DNA of 46,881 nucleotides from Magnetococcales bacterium WMHbinv6 (GTDB lineage Bacteria; Pseudomonadota; Magnetococcia; Magnetococcales; Magnetaquicoccaceae). The first letter of the stretch is position 1; each line of letters opens with the position of its first letter. The notes below the pieces were generated by a model. It worked only from the letters and a program-made list of their open reading frames with translations, made no database searches and was not told the origin of the DNA. Location: the NCBI GenBank assembly GCA_002753135.1, contig PDZV01000031.1, positions 1 through 46,881 of the forward strand. The letters are read 5' to 3'. Both the position numbers and the translations under genes were made by a program. Shown here in pieces: positions 1 through 8,205 of this stretch.

Positions 1-573
1 TCCATTCTGCTCCCCACCGATCACCTTGGCACGGTGATGCAACTATGCACCGAACGGCGGGGTTTGCAGCAGGATATGTCTTATATTTCCGATACCCGGG
101 TCATGCTCCATTATGAAATGCCGTTGAGCGAGGTGGTGATGGACTTTTTTGATCGCCTCAAATCGCTCTCCCGTGGCTATGCCTCGCTGGATTATGAATT
201 TCTCGACTATCGCCCCGGTGATTTGGTCAAGCTGGATATTTTGATCAACGGCGATCCGATCGACGCCTTGTCGGTGATCGTGCATCGCGACAAAAGCCAG
301 TTTCGCGGTCGGGAACTGGTAAAAAAAATGCGCGAGGTGATTCACCGGCAAATGTTTGAAGTGGCCATTCAAGCCGCCATCGGGGCCAAAATCATCGCCC
401 GCGAAACGGTCAGCGCCCTGCGCAAAAATGTGACCGCCAAGTGTTATGGCGGCGACATTACCCGCAAAAGAAAATTGCTTGATAAACAAAAAGAAGGTAA
501 AAAACGCATGAAACAGATCGGTCGTGTGGAAGTGCCTCAGGAGGCATTTCTCGCCGTGCTGAAAGTGGATTAA
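1..573 (+). CDS. lepA: Elongation factor 4 (LepA), 3' part only
   Basis: The reading frame is open from the first base, so the 5' part lies outside the window; 190 residues are visible. LepA is a ribosome-associated translational GTPase that acts in the cytoplasm. The GTPase domain is missing here. The visible part holds the EF-G domain V-like fold ([20 protein letters not shown], then the IVHRD segment) and the LepA-specific C-terminal domain ([11 protein letters not shown] and KKRMKQIG), which are diagnostic of the family. The stop is a TAA at 571-573. lepB follows after about 50 nt, an arrangement common in Pseudomonadota. Identification is by clear family resemblance. Confidence 0.96.
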   Translation, partial: SILLPTDHLGTVMQLCTERRGLQQDMSYISDTRVMLHYEMPLSEVVMDFFDRLKSLSRGYASLDYEFLDYRPGDLVKLDILINGDPIDALSVIVHRDKSQFRGRELVKKMREVIHRQMFEVAIQAAIGAKIIARETVSALRKNVTAKCYGGDITRKRKLLDKQKEGKKRMKQIGRVEVPQEAFLAVLKVD

Positions 574-625
574 CGGCACGGCGCAGGCCGTCACGCAACC
601 GGTTTTTGCTAAGGAAAGATAGAAA

Positions 626-1546
626 ATGGCAGTGGATACCCTAATGGATGCCCATCCAGAACACCATGATAAACGCCACCTCTGGCATGGTGCGTTTTTG
701 CTGCTGACCGGGGTGTTCATGCTCGGCATTTACAGCGTCGGTGACGTGCCTGCGCCGGGCAGCGATGCGGTCTATTCCGGCATGAGCCTGGGCATGATGG
801 CCTCTCTGGGTTTGAGCGGTGCCGGGCTGCTGCTTCTGCTGGCTGGCAAGCGATTTTTTGCCCGCAACGATGTTTTTGTTGAATATTATGAAGCCATCGT
901 CACCGCTGTCGGCATCGCCCTGGTGGTACGCACCTTTGTCATTGAGCCGTTCAAAATTCCCTCCGGCTCGATGATTCCCACCCTGCTGGTCGGTGATTAT
1001 CTGTTTGTCAGCAAAATGGCCTACGGCCATCGCATTCCGTTCACCCGGGAACGGATCTTCATGGGCAATGGTCCGCAACGAGGCGATGTGGCTGTTTTTG
1101 AATATCCACAGGATCCGCGCAAGGATTATATCAAACGGGTGGTCGGCCTGCCGGGTGATCGCATCACCTACCGCAACAAACGGCTGTTCATCAACAATGA
1201 AGCGGTAGCCTACGAGGCCAACGGGCAGTTTTTCTATAAAAATGAACACGGTGAAGAGGTGGAGTCGCTGCGCCTGAGCGAAAAACTGCCCGGTGCCAAT
1301 CCCAATGAAGAGGTGAACCACCCGATACTGGTGCGCCCTTTTTCTTACTCGGATCTGACCGATACCACCGTGCCAGCCGGTCACTATTTTGTGATGGGCG
1401 ATAATCGGGACAACAGCAACGACAGCCGTGCCTGGGGCTTTGTGCCTGCCTACCGACTGGTCGGCGAAGCGCTGGCCATCTTCTGGTCCTGGGACCACCA
1501 GGCCGGTCGCCTGCGCTGGGACCGTCTGGGGCAGAGCATCAAATGA
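626..1546 (+). CDS. lepB: Signal peptidase I
   Basis: Predicted 306-residue inner-membrane serine protease that removes signal peptides from exported proteins. Two hydrophobic segments lie at about residues 22-36 and 52-73, and a third hydrophobic stretch at about 90-106 precedes the catalytic box. The box PSGSMIPTLLVGD puts the nucleophile at Ser115, and the general-base Lys170 lies in DYIKRVVGLPGD. The conserved GDNRDNSNDSRAWGFV box is near the C-terminus. The ATG at 626 follows a purine-rich stretch (AAGGAAAG). The stop overlaps the next start by 4 nt (ATGA), so the downstream gene is probably translationally coupled. Length and motifs match a Gram-negative LepB. Confidence 0.97.
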   Translation: MAVDTLMDAHPEHHDKRHLWHGAFLLLTGVFMLGIYSVGDVPAPGSDAVYSGMSLGMMASLGLSGAGLLLLLAGKRFFARNDVFVEYYEAIVTAVGIALVVRTFVIEPFKIPSGSMIPTLLVGDYLFVSKMAYGHRIPFTRERIFMGNGPQRGDVAVFEYPQDPRKDYIKRVVGLPGDRITYRNKRLFINNEAVAYEANGQFFYKNEHGEEVESLRLSEKLPGANPNEEVNHPILVRPFSYSDLTDTTVPAGHYFVMGDNRDNSNDSRAWGFVPAYRLVGEALAIFWSWDHQAGRLRWDRLGQSIK

Positions 1547-1980
1547 GCGGTAGCGGCAGCAGCGCTCCCCTGCCCTGCGGCTGTCACCGCAGGCGCTTCG
1601 GCGGCAATGCGCATGGATTTTCTTTTATCTCTCTGTTGCTGTTTATCGGTTTGGCGGGCATGCTCTTCACCTTTTTGGCCAATACCGCGCCCAAACTCTA
1701 TGAATGTTTTCTTCTGCGCGAACTGGCAGATCGGGTAGCCAAAGAGTTTGCACCCCTGCCCTTGGAAGAGGTGCAACGCCGGGTTAAAATTGAGTTGGGC
1801 CGCGCCAGGGTCATTCTTTCGCCGGAAACCTTTCAGATGATTCCGGTCGGACATGGCTACCGGGTAACGGTGCGTTATGTGGTTCCGCTGGAGTTGCGGA
1901 TCGGTGAACACACCTTCACCGTGGAAGGCTATGAAAAATGGATATTTGTTTATGAAGTGGAAAGCGGAAACGGCGGGTGA
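1543..1980 (+). CDS. DUF4845 family membrane protein
   Basis: A 145-residue protein with one N-terminal membrane segment (HGFSFISLLLFIGLAGMLFTF, about residues 24-45) preceded by a positively charged stretch, like a pilin-type signal anchor. The rest is a small soluble domain. Position between lepB and rnc, size and architecture match the DUF4845 family, which sits at this place in many beta- and gammaproteobacteria. Its biochemical role is not established. The start overlaps the lepB stop by 4 nt and rnc begins 3 nt after its stop, so it is part of one polycistronic unit. The N-terminal 20 residues are unusually Ser/Gly/Cys-rich, so the true start could be further in. Confidence 0.85.
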   Translation: MSGSGSSAPLPCGCHRRRFGGNAHGFSFISLLLFIGLAGMLFTFLANTAPKLYECFLLRELADRVAKEFAPLPLEEVQRRVKIELGRARVILSPETFQMIPVGHGYRVTVRYVVPLELRIGEHTFTVEGYEKWIFVYEVESGNGG

Positions 1981-1983
1981 GTC

Positions 1984-2886
1984 ATGGGTGACCTGCTGAC
2001 CGAAGAGGGCGATCTCCCCCCTCTGAAGGTCGCAGGCAATAAACCTGCCATCGCCAGAGCCAACCGGGCAGAGTTGCTCAACGGTCTGCAGCAACAGTTG
2101 GGCTATCCCTTTCGGGAAGAGTCCATTCTTGGCTTGGCCTTGACCCATCGCTCCTATCTGCAGGACAAGCTGCCCAACGCTGCCGAGTTGGCAGCGGAGC
2201 GTCAACTGCATAACGAACGTTTGGAATTTCTTGGCGATGCCGTTCTGGAACTGGTCATTTCCGACCTGTTGTTCCATCTGTTTCCTGATCAGGCGGAAGG
2301 ACAGCTTTCCCATTGGCGTTCGTTGCTGGTCAACACCCACTCCTTGGCCAACATGGCGCAACAACTGCAGTTGGGTCGCCTGCTGCGCATGGGTCGCGGT
2401 GAACGGCAGAGCGGTGGCGAGGAAAAAAGCTCCGTCTTGGGCAATGCTGTGGAGGCCCTGTTGGGAGCCATTTATCTCGATGGCGGCTATCAGGCCGTGG
2501 CCAGGGTGATCGAACAGCTCTTTGCCCAACAGTTGCAGCAGTGTCGCAGCGGGCAGCGGGATAAAGATTATAAATCGCTGCTGCAGGAGCGCCTGCAGGG
2601 AGAGGGACTGCCGCTGCCTGATTATCAGCTGCAACAGATGGATGGACCGGCCCATGAACGGGTTTTTCAGGTAGCCTGTGTGGTGCAGTGGCCAAAAATC
2701 GGCAGTCAACCGTTGCGCCACCTGGGCAGCGGACGCAGCAAACGACGCGCCGAACAGGCCGCCGCCCAGGCGGTTTATCTGGCTTTGCAGCAACCCATAG
2801 AGCAACCACCCACTGCTGATCAGCAACACACTGGATGCGGGAGTGAAGAGAGCATTCTCCCGCACGACACGGAGGTAACCGTTTAA
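1984..2886 (+). CDS. rnc: Ribonuclease III
   Basis: A 300-residue double-strand-specific endoribonuclease acting in rRNA and mRNA processing in the cytoplasm. The RNase III signature NERLEFLGDAVLEL is at residues 78-90, giving metal-site residues Glu81 and Asp85. The second catalytic segment reads VLGNAVEALLGAIYLDGG (about 151-168). Glu157 is kept, but the position usually occupied by Asp (Asp114 in E. coli) is Asn154. A C-terminal dsRNA-binding domain (DYKSLLQERLQGEG ... GSGRSKRRAEQAAAQAV) follows. The N-terminus has about 25 extra residues and the C-terminus a Gln-rich tail of about 35 residues. The stop overlaps the era start by 1 nt. Confidence 0.96.
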   Translation: MGDLLTEEGDLPPLKVAGNKPAIARANRAELLNGLQQQLGYPFREESILGLALTHRSYLQDKLPNAAELAAERQLHNERLEFLGDAVLELVISDLLFHLFPDQAEGQLSHWRSLLVNTHSLANMAQQLQLGRLLRMGRGERQSGGEEKSSVLGNAVEALLGAIYLDGGYQAVARVIEQLFAQQLQQCRSGQRDKDYKSLLQERLQGEGLPLPDYQLQQMDGPAHERVFQVACVVQWPKIGSQPLRHLGSGRSKRRAEQAAAQAVYLALQQPIEQPPTADQQHTGCGSEESILPHDTEVTV

Positions 2887-3884
2887 TGGCTCAAGCCCCA
2901 TCTGGCACCCCTGGCAAAAAAAGTGCGGCAACACCGTTCAAATCCGGTTTTGTCGCCATCGCCGGTCAACCCAATACCGGCAAATCAACCTTTCTCAACA
3001 AGGTGTTGGGCCAAAAGGTGGCCATTGTCACCCCCAAGGCCCAAACCACGCGCACCCGCATTCTCGGCGTCTGTCATCGCCCGAACTGCCAGATTATTTT
3101 GCTCGACACCCCCGGCATTCACCGCCCCGGAGCCTCTCTGTTCAATCAGGCCATGGTGCGCACGGCTTATGAAGCCTGCCGGGAAGGAGAGATCATTCTC
3201 TATTTTGTCGATGCGGTTCGGGGCATTAACGATATTGATCGCACCATTCTGGAACGGTTGCAACCAGCCGGGGGCAAAGCGCGCCCGCTGCTGCTGGTTC
3301 TCAACAAGGTGGACAAACTGGCAGAACCGGTTTTGTTTGCCCGTCTGCAGGCGTTGGCAGAAATTCCCTGCCGCGCCGTGGTGCCGATTTCTGCCATGAC
3401 CGGCTATAATGTCGACCATCTGCTGGCGCTGTTGCCCGACTATCTGCCGGAAGGGCCGCGCTATTTTCCCGAAGATCAATGGACCGACCAGCCGGAACAA
3501 TTTTTTGCCGCCGAGGTGATTCGGGAAAAACTGTTCCTCCATCTGCAGAAAGAGCTGCCCTATTCGCTGGCGGTCAAGCTGCACAAATTTCAACCCCGGC
3601 AACCGCCGGGCGACAAAGAGATGTGGGATGTGGAGGCCACCATTCTGGTGGAGCGGGAGTCACAAAAGGCCATTGTTATCGGACAAAAGGGCAGCATGCT
3701 CAAACAGGTGGGCAGCGCCGCCCGTCTGGAGTTGGAAAAGCTGTTCACTATTCCGATCTTTCTAAAATTATGGGTACGGGTGCGCAAGGAGTGGGGCGAA
3801 GATGCCGTGCTGCTGCGCGACCTGGGCTACTCCTCTCCCACGCATAACAGCGAGGATGCACAAGAGGATGTTGCGTTCGGATGA
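2886..3884 (+). CDS. era: GTPase Era
   Basis: A 332-residue GTP-binding protein that assists 16S rRNA maturation and 30S assembly. The P-loop GQPNTGKST is at residues 27-35. The G2/G3 region includes TTRTRILG and LLDTPGIHRPG, and G4 is NKVD. The C-terminal KH RNA-binding domain is recognised by VIGQKGSMLKQVGSAAR and LKLWVRVRKEWGED. There is a 15-20 residue N-terminal extension before the GTPase fold. It starts on the last base of the rnc stop codon, and its own 3' end overlaps the start of recO by roughly 29 nt. This fits the conserved rnc-era-recO operon. Confidence 0.97.
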   Translation: MAQAPSGTPGKKSAATPFKSGFVAIAGQPNTGKSTFLNKVLGQKVAIVTPKAQTTRTRILGVCHRPNCQIILLDTPGIHRPGASLFNQAMVRTAYEACREGEIILYFVDAVRGINDIDRTILERLQPAGGKARPLLLVLNKVDKLAEPVLFARLQALAEIPCRAVVPISAMTGYNVDHLLALLPDYLPEGPRYFPEDQWTDQPEQFFAAEVIREKLFLHLQKELPYSLAVKLHKFQPRQPPGDKEMWDVEATILVERESQKAIVIGQKGSMLKQVGSAARLELEKLFTIPIFLKLWVRVRKEWGEDAVLLRDLGYSSPTHNSEDAQEDVAFG

Positions 3885-4719
3885 GGGAGTTGTCCTGCGC
3901 CGCACCCCCTTTGGCGACACCTCGTTGGTGTTGCATCTGTTCAGCCGTGAGCAGGGGTTGCTGACCGTTGTGGCCCGAGGGGTCAGGGCGCAGAACAAAC
4001 GCTCTGCTCTGGACCGGGCCGCCTTGGCCGGCTTTCATACCCTCTCGTTCAGCCATCGCAGCCGTTCACCGCTGGCCATGGCCACCCTGACCCAGGTGGA
4101 GATCGGCCAACCCCGCCACCGTTTATTGCACCACCCTCCGGCCTTGCTGGCCGCCCAGGTGATGCAAGAGATTCTCTACCGCTTTTTAGCCCCCCAGGAT
4201 CCCCACCCCGCCATCTTCAACCTGTTGGAGCAGAGTTGGGACGGCCTGGAAGCGGGTGAAGCTGTGCTGCCCTGGCTGGCCTATTGTCAAAGCCGCTTGC
4301 TGCAGGAGATCGGCTACGGCTGGCGCTGCGACAGCTGCGCCGTCTGTGGCCGCCCACACCCCCTCAGCCATTTTTCGGTCAAACGCAACCAGACCCTGTG
4401 CCACCTGTGCGTCGCTCCCCATCTGGCACCACAACACCCCCCCTCTTCCGCCGTCGACCGCCACGGCACCCCCCTGGCGCAACGCCTTTTTCCCCTCTCG
4501 GCACCACTGCTCTCCACCCTGCAACAACTTCCCCACCTCAACCAACCGGCCTCCCTGCCTGACGCTGATCACAGTGTGCTTTATCAGATTGGGAGTGCTT
4601 GTTTGAGCAGGTTGCAGGGTAAACCATTGTTTGCTGATCAGGCTGTTTTGAAGTATATTGAGAATATTCATGTCACAGCCACGCCTGCGGGCGAACCTTG
4701 TGCCAACCGTCAGCAATAA
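3856..4719 (+). CDS. recO: DNA repair protein RecO
   Basis: A 287-residue recombination mediator of the RecFOR pathway that loads RecA onto SSB-coated single-stranded DNA. The N-terminal OB fold is seen in EGVVLRRTPFGDTSLVLHLFSREQGLLTVVARGVRAQ. The four-cysteine zinc site CDSCAVCGRP ... CHLC lies in the C-terminal half. The open frame extends upstream to 3802, but that part encodes a Cys/Ala-rich stretch unlike RecO, so I place the start at 3856. ATG 3868 is an equally reasonable alternative, preceded by AGAGG. It overlaps era. It is the last gene of the operon; pdxJ, which follows recO in E. coli, is absent here. Confidence 0.92.
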   Translation: MHKRMLRSDEGVVLRRTPFGDTSLVLHLFSREQGLLTVVARGVRAQNKRSALDRAALAGFHTLSFSHRSRSPLAMATLTQVEIGQPRHRLLHHPPALLAAQVMQEILYRFLAPQDPHPAIFNLLEQSWDGLEAGEAVLPWLAYCQSRLLQEIGYGWRCDSCAVCGRPHPLSHFSVKRNQTLCHLCVAPHLAPQHPPSSAVDRHGTPLAQRLFPLSAPLLSTLQQLPHLNQPASLPDADHSVLYQIGSACLSRLQGKPLFADQAVLKYIENIHVTATPAGEPCANRQQ

Positions 4720-4749
4720 CCCATTGCCAAACCATCTGGATCCACATAG

Positions 4750-5916
4750 ATGCACACTCTGGAACAGGATATTGATGAAAGGAACGACAGCTCCCCATTG
4801 GCTGCCCCCGTCAATGGCAGTGGAGTGGAAGAGGAAGATATTGGCATTTCGGAGCCTTTTGATCCGGCAAAAATTAATGTTGTTACGAAACAAATGAGCC
4901 TGGATACGCTTATCAAACGCATGAAAGAAGGGGAAATTGATCTTTCACCAGATTTCCAGCGAAATGAGGTATGGAAGAAAGAGGCAAAAAGTCGTTTGAT
5001 TGAATCCATACTGATTCGTATTCCTTTGCCAGCCTTTTATATGGATGCAACCAACGAGGAACAATGGCTGGTTGTGGATGGTCTGCAACGGCTTTCCACG
5101 CTCAGAGATTTTATTATCAGCAGAGAAAAGAACCAATTACTTCTTGAACATCTTGAATTTCTTAAAGAATTAGAAGGAAAGGGGTTTCAAGATTTGCCTC
5201 GTCCCTATCAACGCCGTATTGAAGAGACGCAAGTGACCGTCTATTTGATCGAGAAAGGGACCCCGCCTGATGTTAAATTTAATATTTTCAAAAGAATCAA
5301 TACTGGCGGCATGCCCCTCTCTTCCCAGGAGATTCGCCATGCCCTGCACCAGGGACCGGTCACTAAATTACTGAAAGAGTTGGCAGAATCGAAGGAGTTT
5401 AAACAGGCAACAGACAATGGTATTCAAGATCAACGATTGTCTGACCAGGAATGCGTTTTGCGTGTTCTTGCTTTTATGAAAACACCCTACTTGGAATATA
5501 ATTCAAACGATTTGGATAGCTTTATAAGCAGTGCCATGGCCAAACTGAATCAGATATCAGAAAGGGAACGGGCAAACATTAAATCACGCTTTATTCGTAT
5601 TATGCAGAGTGCTGCTGTTATTTTTGGTAATAATGCTTTCCGCAAAAGTTCGTATCTTTTGCAAAAACGAAACCCTATCAACAAAGCATTACTTGAGGCG
5701 TGGTCAGTAAATTTAGATAAACTGAGTGACGACGAAATAACTACTCTAATAGATAATAATATCCATGTGCAGATTGGATTTACGCGTCTAATGAGTGACA
5801 AAGAATTTGAAAATGCAGTAACCGCAGGCACAGGGACCATAGCAAGGGTGCGTAAACGCTTTCACGATATTGAGAAGTTGATACAAAGCATCTTAGACGG
5901 CCACAGAGAATATTAA
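4750..5916 (+). CDS. DUF262 (ParB/GmrS-N-like) protein of a putative defence cassette
   Basis: A 388-residue cytoplasmic protein. The DUF262 fold is indicated by LSPDFQRNEVWKKEAKSRLIESILIRIPLPAFYMD (about residues 65-99), a nucleotide-binding/nuclease box VVDGLQRLSTLRDF (about 108-121, with DGLQR in place of the usual DGQQR), and NTGGMPLSSQEIRHAL further on. Family knowledge: DUF262 proteins are related to ParB-type CTPase/nucleases and form the N-terminal part of GmrSD-type modification-dependent restriction enzymes. No DUF1524 (HNH) half is present. It is the first gene of a tightly spaced trio with an AAA ATPase and an unknown protein. Base composition is markedly AT-richer than the recO operon upstream, which suggests horizontal transfer. 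No strong Shine-Dalgarno sequence is visible, so the start is uncertain. Confidence 0.85.
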   Translation: MHTLEQDIDERNDSSPLAAPVNGSGVEEEDIGISEPFDPAKINVVTKQMSLDTLIKRMKEGEIDLSPDFQRNEVWKKEAKSRLIESILIRIPLPAFYMDATNEEQWLVVDGLQRLSTLRDFIISREKNQLLLEHLEFLKELEGKGFQDLPRPYQRRIEETQVTVYLIEKGTPPDVKFNIFKRINTGGMPLSSQEIRHALHQGPVTKLLKELAESKEFKQATDNGIQDQRLSDQECVLRVLAFMKTPYLEYNSNDLDSFISSAMAKLNQISERERANIKSRFIRIMQSAAVIFGNNAFRKSSYLLQKRNPINKALLEAWSVNLDKLSDDEITTLIDNNIHVQIGFTRLMSDKEFENAVTAGTGTIARVRKRFHDIEKLIQSILDGHREY

Positions 5917-5949
5917 CGATTACCACTCTATTATGGATAACCCATAACA

Positions 5950-7059
5950 ATGATTACAAAAATTTACCTATACCACTTTAAATGCTTTGAACACATCACC
6001 ATCCCCTTGGCCAATTTGACCTTGCTCACGGGTCTGAATGGCATGGGTAAATCCTCGGTGATTCAGAGCTTGTTGGTTCTCCGTCAATCCCATCAGCAGA
6101 GGCTTTTACCCGACAAGGGGCTGGCGTTGAATGGAGAACTGATCAATCTGGGCACTGCCAAGGCGGTTCTTTATGAGGAGGCTTTGGAAGACACCTTCGG
6201 GATCACATTGGCATGTCAGCATCCAGCAAGCCGGGCGGAGTTGGTGGTTGATTATGCCAAGGATCTGGATGTCCTGAAAATGCATACCCATAACGTGGAT
6301 CCGGCATTTTTTCAGGAAAGCCTCTTTACTGATCGCTTTCAATATCTGCAGGCGGAACGAAGCGGTCCACGGGTCACCTTTCCGGTTTCGGAACATCATG
6401 TCCGCCAGCACCGACAGTTGGGTGTGCAGGGTGAATATTGCAGCCATTTTCTGGATATTTTTGGTCGAACTTGGTCTACGTTACCCGCACTATGCCATGA
6501 ACGTGGACGTTCGGGCGATTTGATTGATCAGGTTGCTGCCTGGTTGGGTGACATCAGCCCGGGTATTGATCTGCATATTGACACCTACAACCATATGGAT
6601 GTGGTCAATCTGGAATACTCCTATATGACTTCCAAAGGAAGCAGCGGCCACTTCCGGGCCTCAAGTGTGGGATTTGGCATCACCTATACGTTGCCCGTTC
6701 TTGTAGCCATACTCTCTGCCCAACCGGGTTCCCTGCTGATCATGGAAAACCCGGAAGCGCATCTTCACCCCAGGGGACAGACCCTCATCGGGGAACTGAT
6801 CGCCAAAGCCGCTCAGGCAGGGGTGCAGGTTATTGTGGAAACCCACAGCGATCATATTTTGAACGGCATCCGGGTAGCGGTGCGGCAGGGACAATGCGCC
6901 CCGGAACAGGTGGCCATCCACTATTTTGCCCGCAGGGAAGAGGATGGACGGGCACAAAGTTTTCTTGAATCTCCAAAAATTGACCAAAACGGTCGCATTG
7001 ATCACTGGCCGCCTGGATTCTGCGATGAGTGGGAATGCAGTCTGGAAAAACTTTTTTGA
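5950..7059 (+). CDS. AAA family ATPase, DUF3696/AAA_21 type
   Basis: A 369-residue SMC/ABC-like ATPase. The N-terminus MITKIYLYHFKCFEHITIPL is the usual start of these proteins. Walker A is GLNGMGKSS (residues 28-36), followed by the Q-loop region VLRQSHQQ. A Walker B/D-loop segment LLIMENPEAHLHPRGQ and the switch ETHSDHILNGIRVAV lie in the C-terminal third. The ENPEAHLHP and ETHSDH forms are typical of DUF3696-type (COG4938) ATPases found in defence loci. It lies 33 nt after the DUF262 gene and 15 nt before the third gene. I infer that it drives or senses in a complex with the DUF262 protein. It lacks a TOPRIM domain, so it is not an OLD nuclease. Confidence 0.88.
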   Translation: MITKIYLYHFKCFEHITIPLANLTLLTGLNGMGKSSVIQSLLVLRQSHQQRLLPDKGLALNGELINLGTAKAVLYEEALEDTFGITLACQHPASRAELVVDYAKDLDVLKMHTHNVDPAFFQESLFTDRFQYLQAERSGPRVTFPVSEHHVRQHRQLGVQGEYCSHFLDIFGRTWSTLPALCHERGRSGDLIDQVAAWLGDISPGIDLHIDTYNHMDVVNLEYSYMTSKGSSGHFRASSVGFGITYTLPVLVAILSAQPGSLLIMENPEAHLHPRGQTLIGELIAKAAQAGVQVIVETHSDHILNGIRVAVRQGQCAPEQVAIHYFARREEDGRAQSFLESPKIDQNGRIDHWPPGFCDEWECSLEKLF

Positions 7060-7074
7060 TTTCGGTGAAACAGT

Positions 7075-8019
7075 ATGCCTATCGAAATGATTTTCAATGA
7101 ACTCTCCTTGAATCCTCCCGCAGCAAGTCCTGCAGACGCCAAAGCCGCCATGAGCCAATTTGTGGCAACAGTACGAGCCGCCATCACCCTTGGTGTCAGT
7201 CGTCAATTGCGAACCCAGGAGTGCTTTTTGGACTCTTGCATCGCAGACGGGTATTCCATGCGCAGTTATTGCCAAGACAAGAGTGTGGATGAAGTCGAAA
7301 GAACATATTTCATGATGCTATCGACCAAATCCCCTTTTCTTGCAGGGTTGTCAGATCAACAAGAACAAGCAGATAATTGTGATTTTTTCTTCGGCGGCAA
7401 TCAGGCGGAGGGGTTGGGTGCTGCCTATCTGACCGGAAATCTGGCCATCAGTTGGCCATCCGATCCGTTGTGGGACTCCCCTTGCTTGACGCTCACCATA
7501 CACGCATTGCAAGCGGATGGGCAAATCCACGACTTTAAAGAAAACATTCCTCATGCCAGCCAACCGACACATATCAATCAGGATCATCGCCCGTGGATTG
7601 AAGATCTGAAAAAAAAATCTGTCAACACTGCGGATGATCTGTGGCAAAACATGACCGCATATTATCCCTCTCTGCACTGTTGTGATGCCGTCCGCGAACA
7701 GGTTAAAAAACTGCCGAAAGAGTCGTTGAACAGTATCATGCGTGGTCTTCATTGCCTGGAGACCTATTGCCAGCACTGGCAAACGGGCAGCTTTAACCAA
7801 AATGAGCTGGGGTGTGATTCAACAACAGAATCTGAACCCACCAAACAACAGTATGGCAATCAAAGAACATTCACCTGTCCAGATGGTAGCAGTCGCCTCT
7901 TCAGCTATCATGCCAAGACAGGAAAATGGCGTATCCATTACGATCCGGCACCAGGCCCGGGAAAACTCTATATCGGCTATATCGGTCGACACCTGCGCAC
8001 GGTTCGTTTTTCCAGTTAA
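7075..8019 (+). CDS. Unknown third protein of the DUF262-ATPase cassette
   Basis: A 314-residue protein that I do not recognise as a named family. It has no signal peptide or membrane segment. The middle part is acidic and aromatic (around FFFGGNQAEGLGAAYLTGN). The C-terminal 60 residues end in a compact beta-rich module, RLFSYHAKTGKWRIHYDP followed by GKLYIGYIGRHLRT. A similar module is seen at the end of small uncharacterised proteins in defence regions, which is only a recollection of family resemblance. It starts 15 nt after the ATPase gene, so it belongs to the same transcript. By position it could be the target-recognition or toxic component of the cassette. Confidence 0.8.
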   Translation: MPIEMIFNELSLNPPAASPADAKAAMSQFVATVRAAITLGVSRQLRTQECFLDSCIADGYSMRSYCQDKSVDEVERTYFMMLSTKSPFLAGLSDQQEQADNCDFFFGGNQAEGLGAAYLTGNLAISWPSDPLWDSPCLTLTIHALQADGQIHDFKENIPHASQPTHINQDHRPWIEDLKKKSVNTADDLWQNMTAYYPSLHCCDAVREQVKKLPKESLNSIMRGLHCLETYCQHWQTGSFNQNELGCDSTTESEPTKQQYGNQRTFTCPDGSSRLFSYHAKTGKWRIHYDPAPGPGKLYIGYIGRHLRTVRFSS

Positions 8020-8205
8020 GGGGTGCTGTTCTCAAGCTGGCAAGTTGTCTCTGCCACATTGCGACTCGTTCTTTTGGCCACACGTGTACGATCAATGGAC
8101 AATTCTTGGCTTGATCGCAGCAAGGGAATGTGTTACAGCCAAACGCACGCGCCACTGCAGAAAATGTTTGCCCGTGGTGTACCGTTCAACCCCATCACAA
8201 ACACC

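Larger units (their letters stand above)
4750..8019 (+). other. Candidate three-gene defence cassette
   Basis: DUF262 protein, DUF3696-type ATPase and a third unknown protein, read in one direction with gaps of 33 and 15 nt. They interrupt GC-rich chromosomal genes and use clearly AT-richer codons, most strongly in the first gene. From memory, the published three-gene Menshen anti-phage system combines an unknown protein, a COG4938-type ATPase and a DUF262-type protein; this composition would fit. I could not verify the homology of the third gene. No integrase, tRNA or direct repeats were seen at the edges. Confidence 0.6.

Noticed and set aside
574-625. Short inverted repeat ACGGC/GCCGT after lepA as a terminator
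   Set aside because: Only five base pairs and the gap to lepB is short; read-through into lepB is more likely.
1450-2934. 494-codon minus-strand frame across DUF4845 and rnc
   Set aside because: Overlaps two well-supported genes of a conserved operon and shows no domain; a shadow frame.
3802-3855. Upstream extension of recO to ATG 3802
   Set aside because: The extra 18 residues (Cys/Ala/Pro-rich) are unlike RecO and lie within the era coding end; a later ATG gives the normal family start.
4750-7059. Reading the DUF262 gene and its neighbour as a GmrSD (type IV restriction) pair
   Set aside because: There is no DUF1524 HNH domain in either protein; the partner is an AAA ATPase instead.
8023-8205. 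61-residue N-terminal extension of the TetR regulator
   Set aside because: Does not resemble a regulator N-terminus; the ATG at 8206 directly precedes the typical RGRPRDPERMK start.
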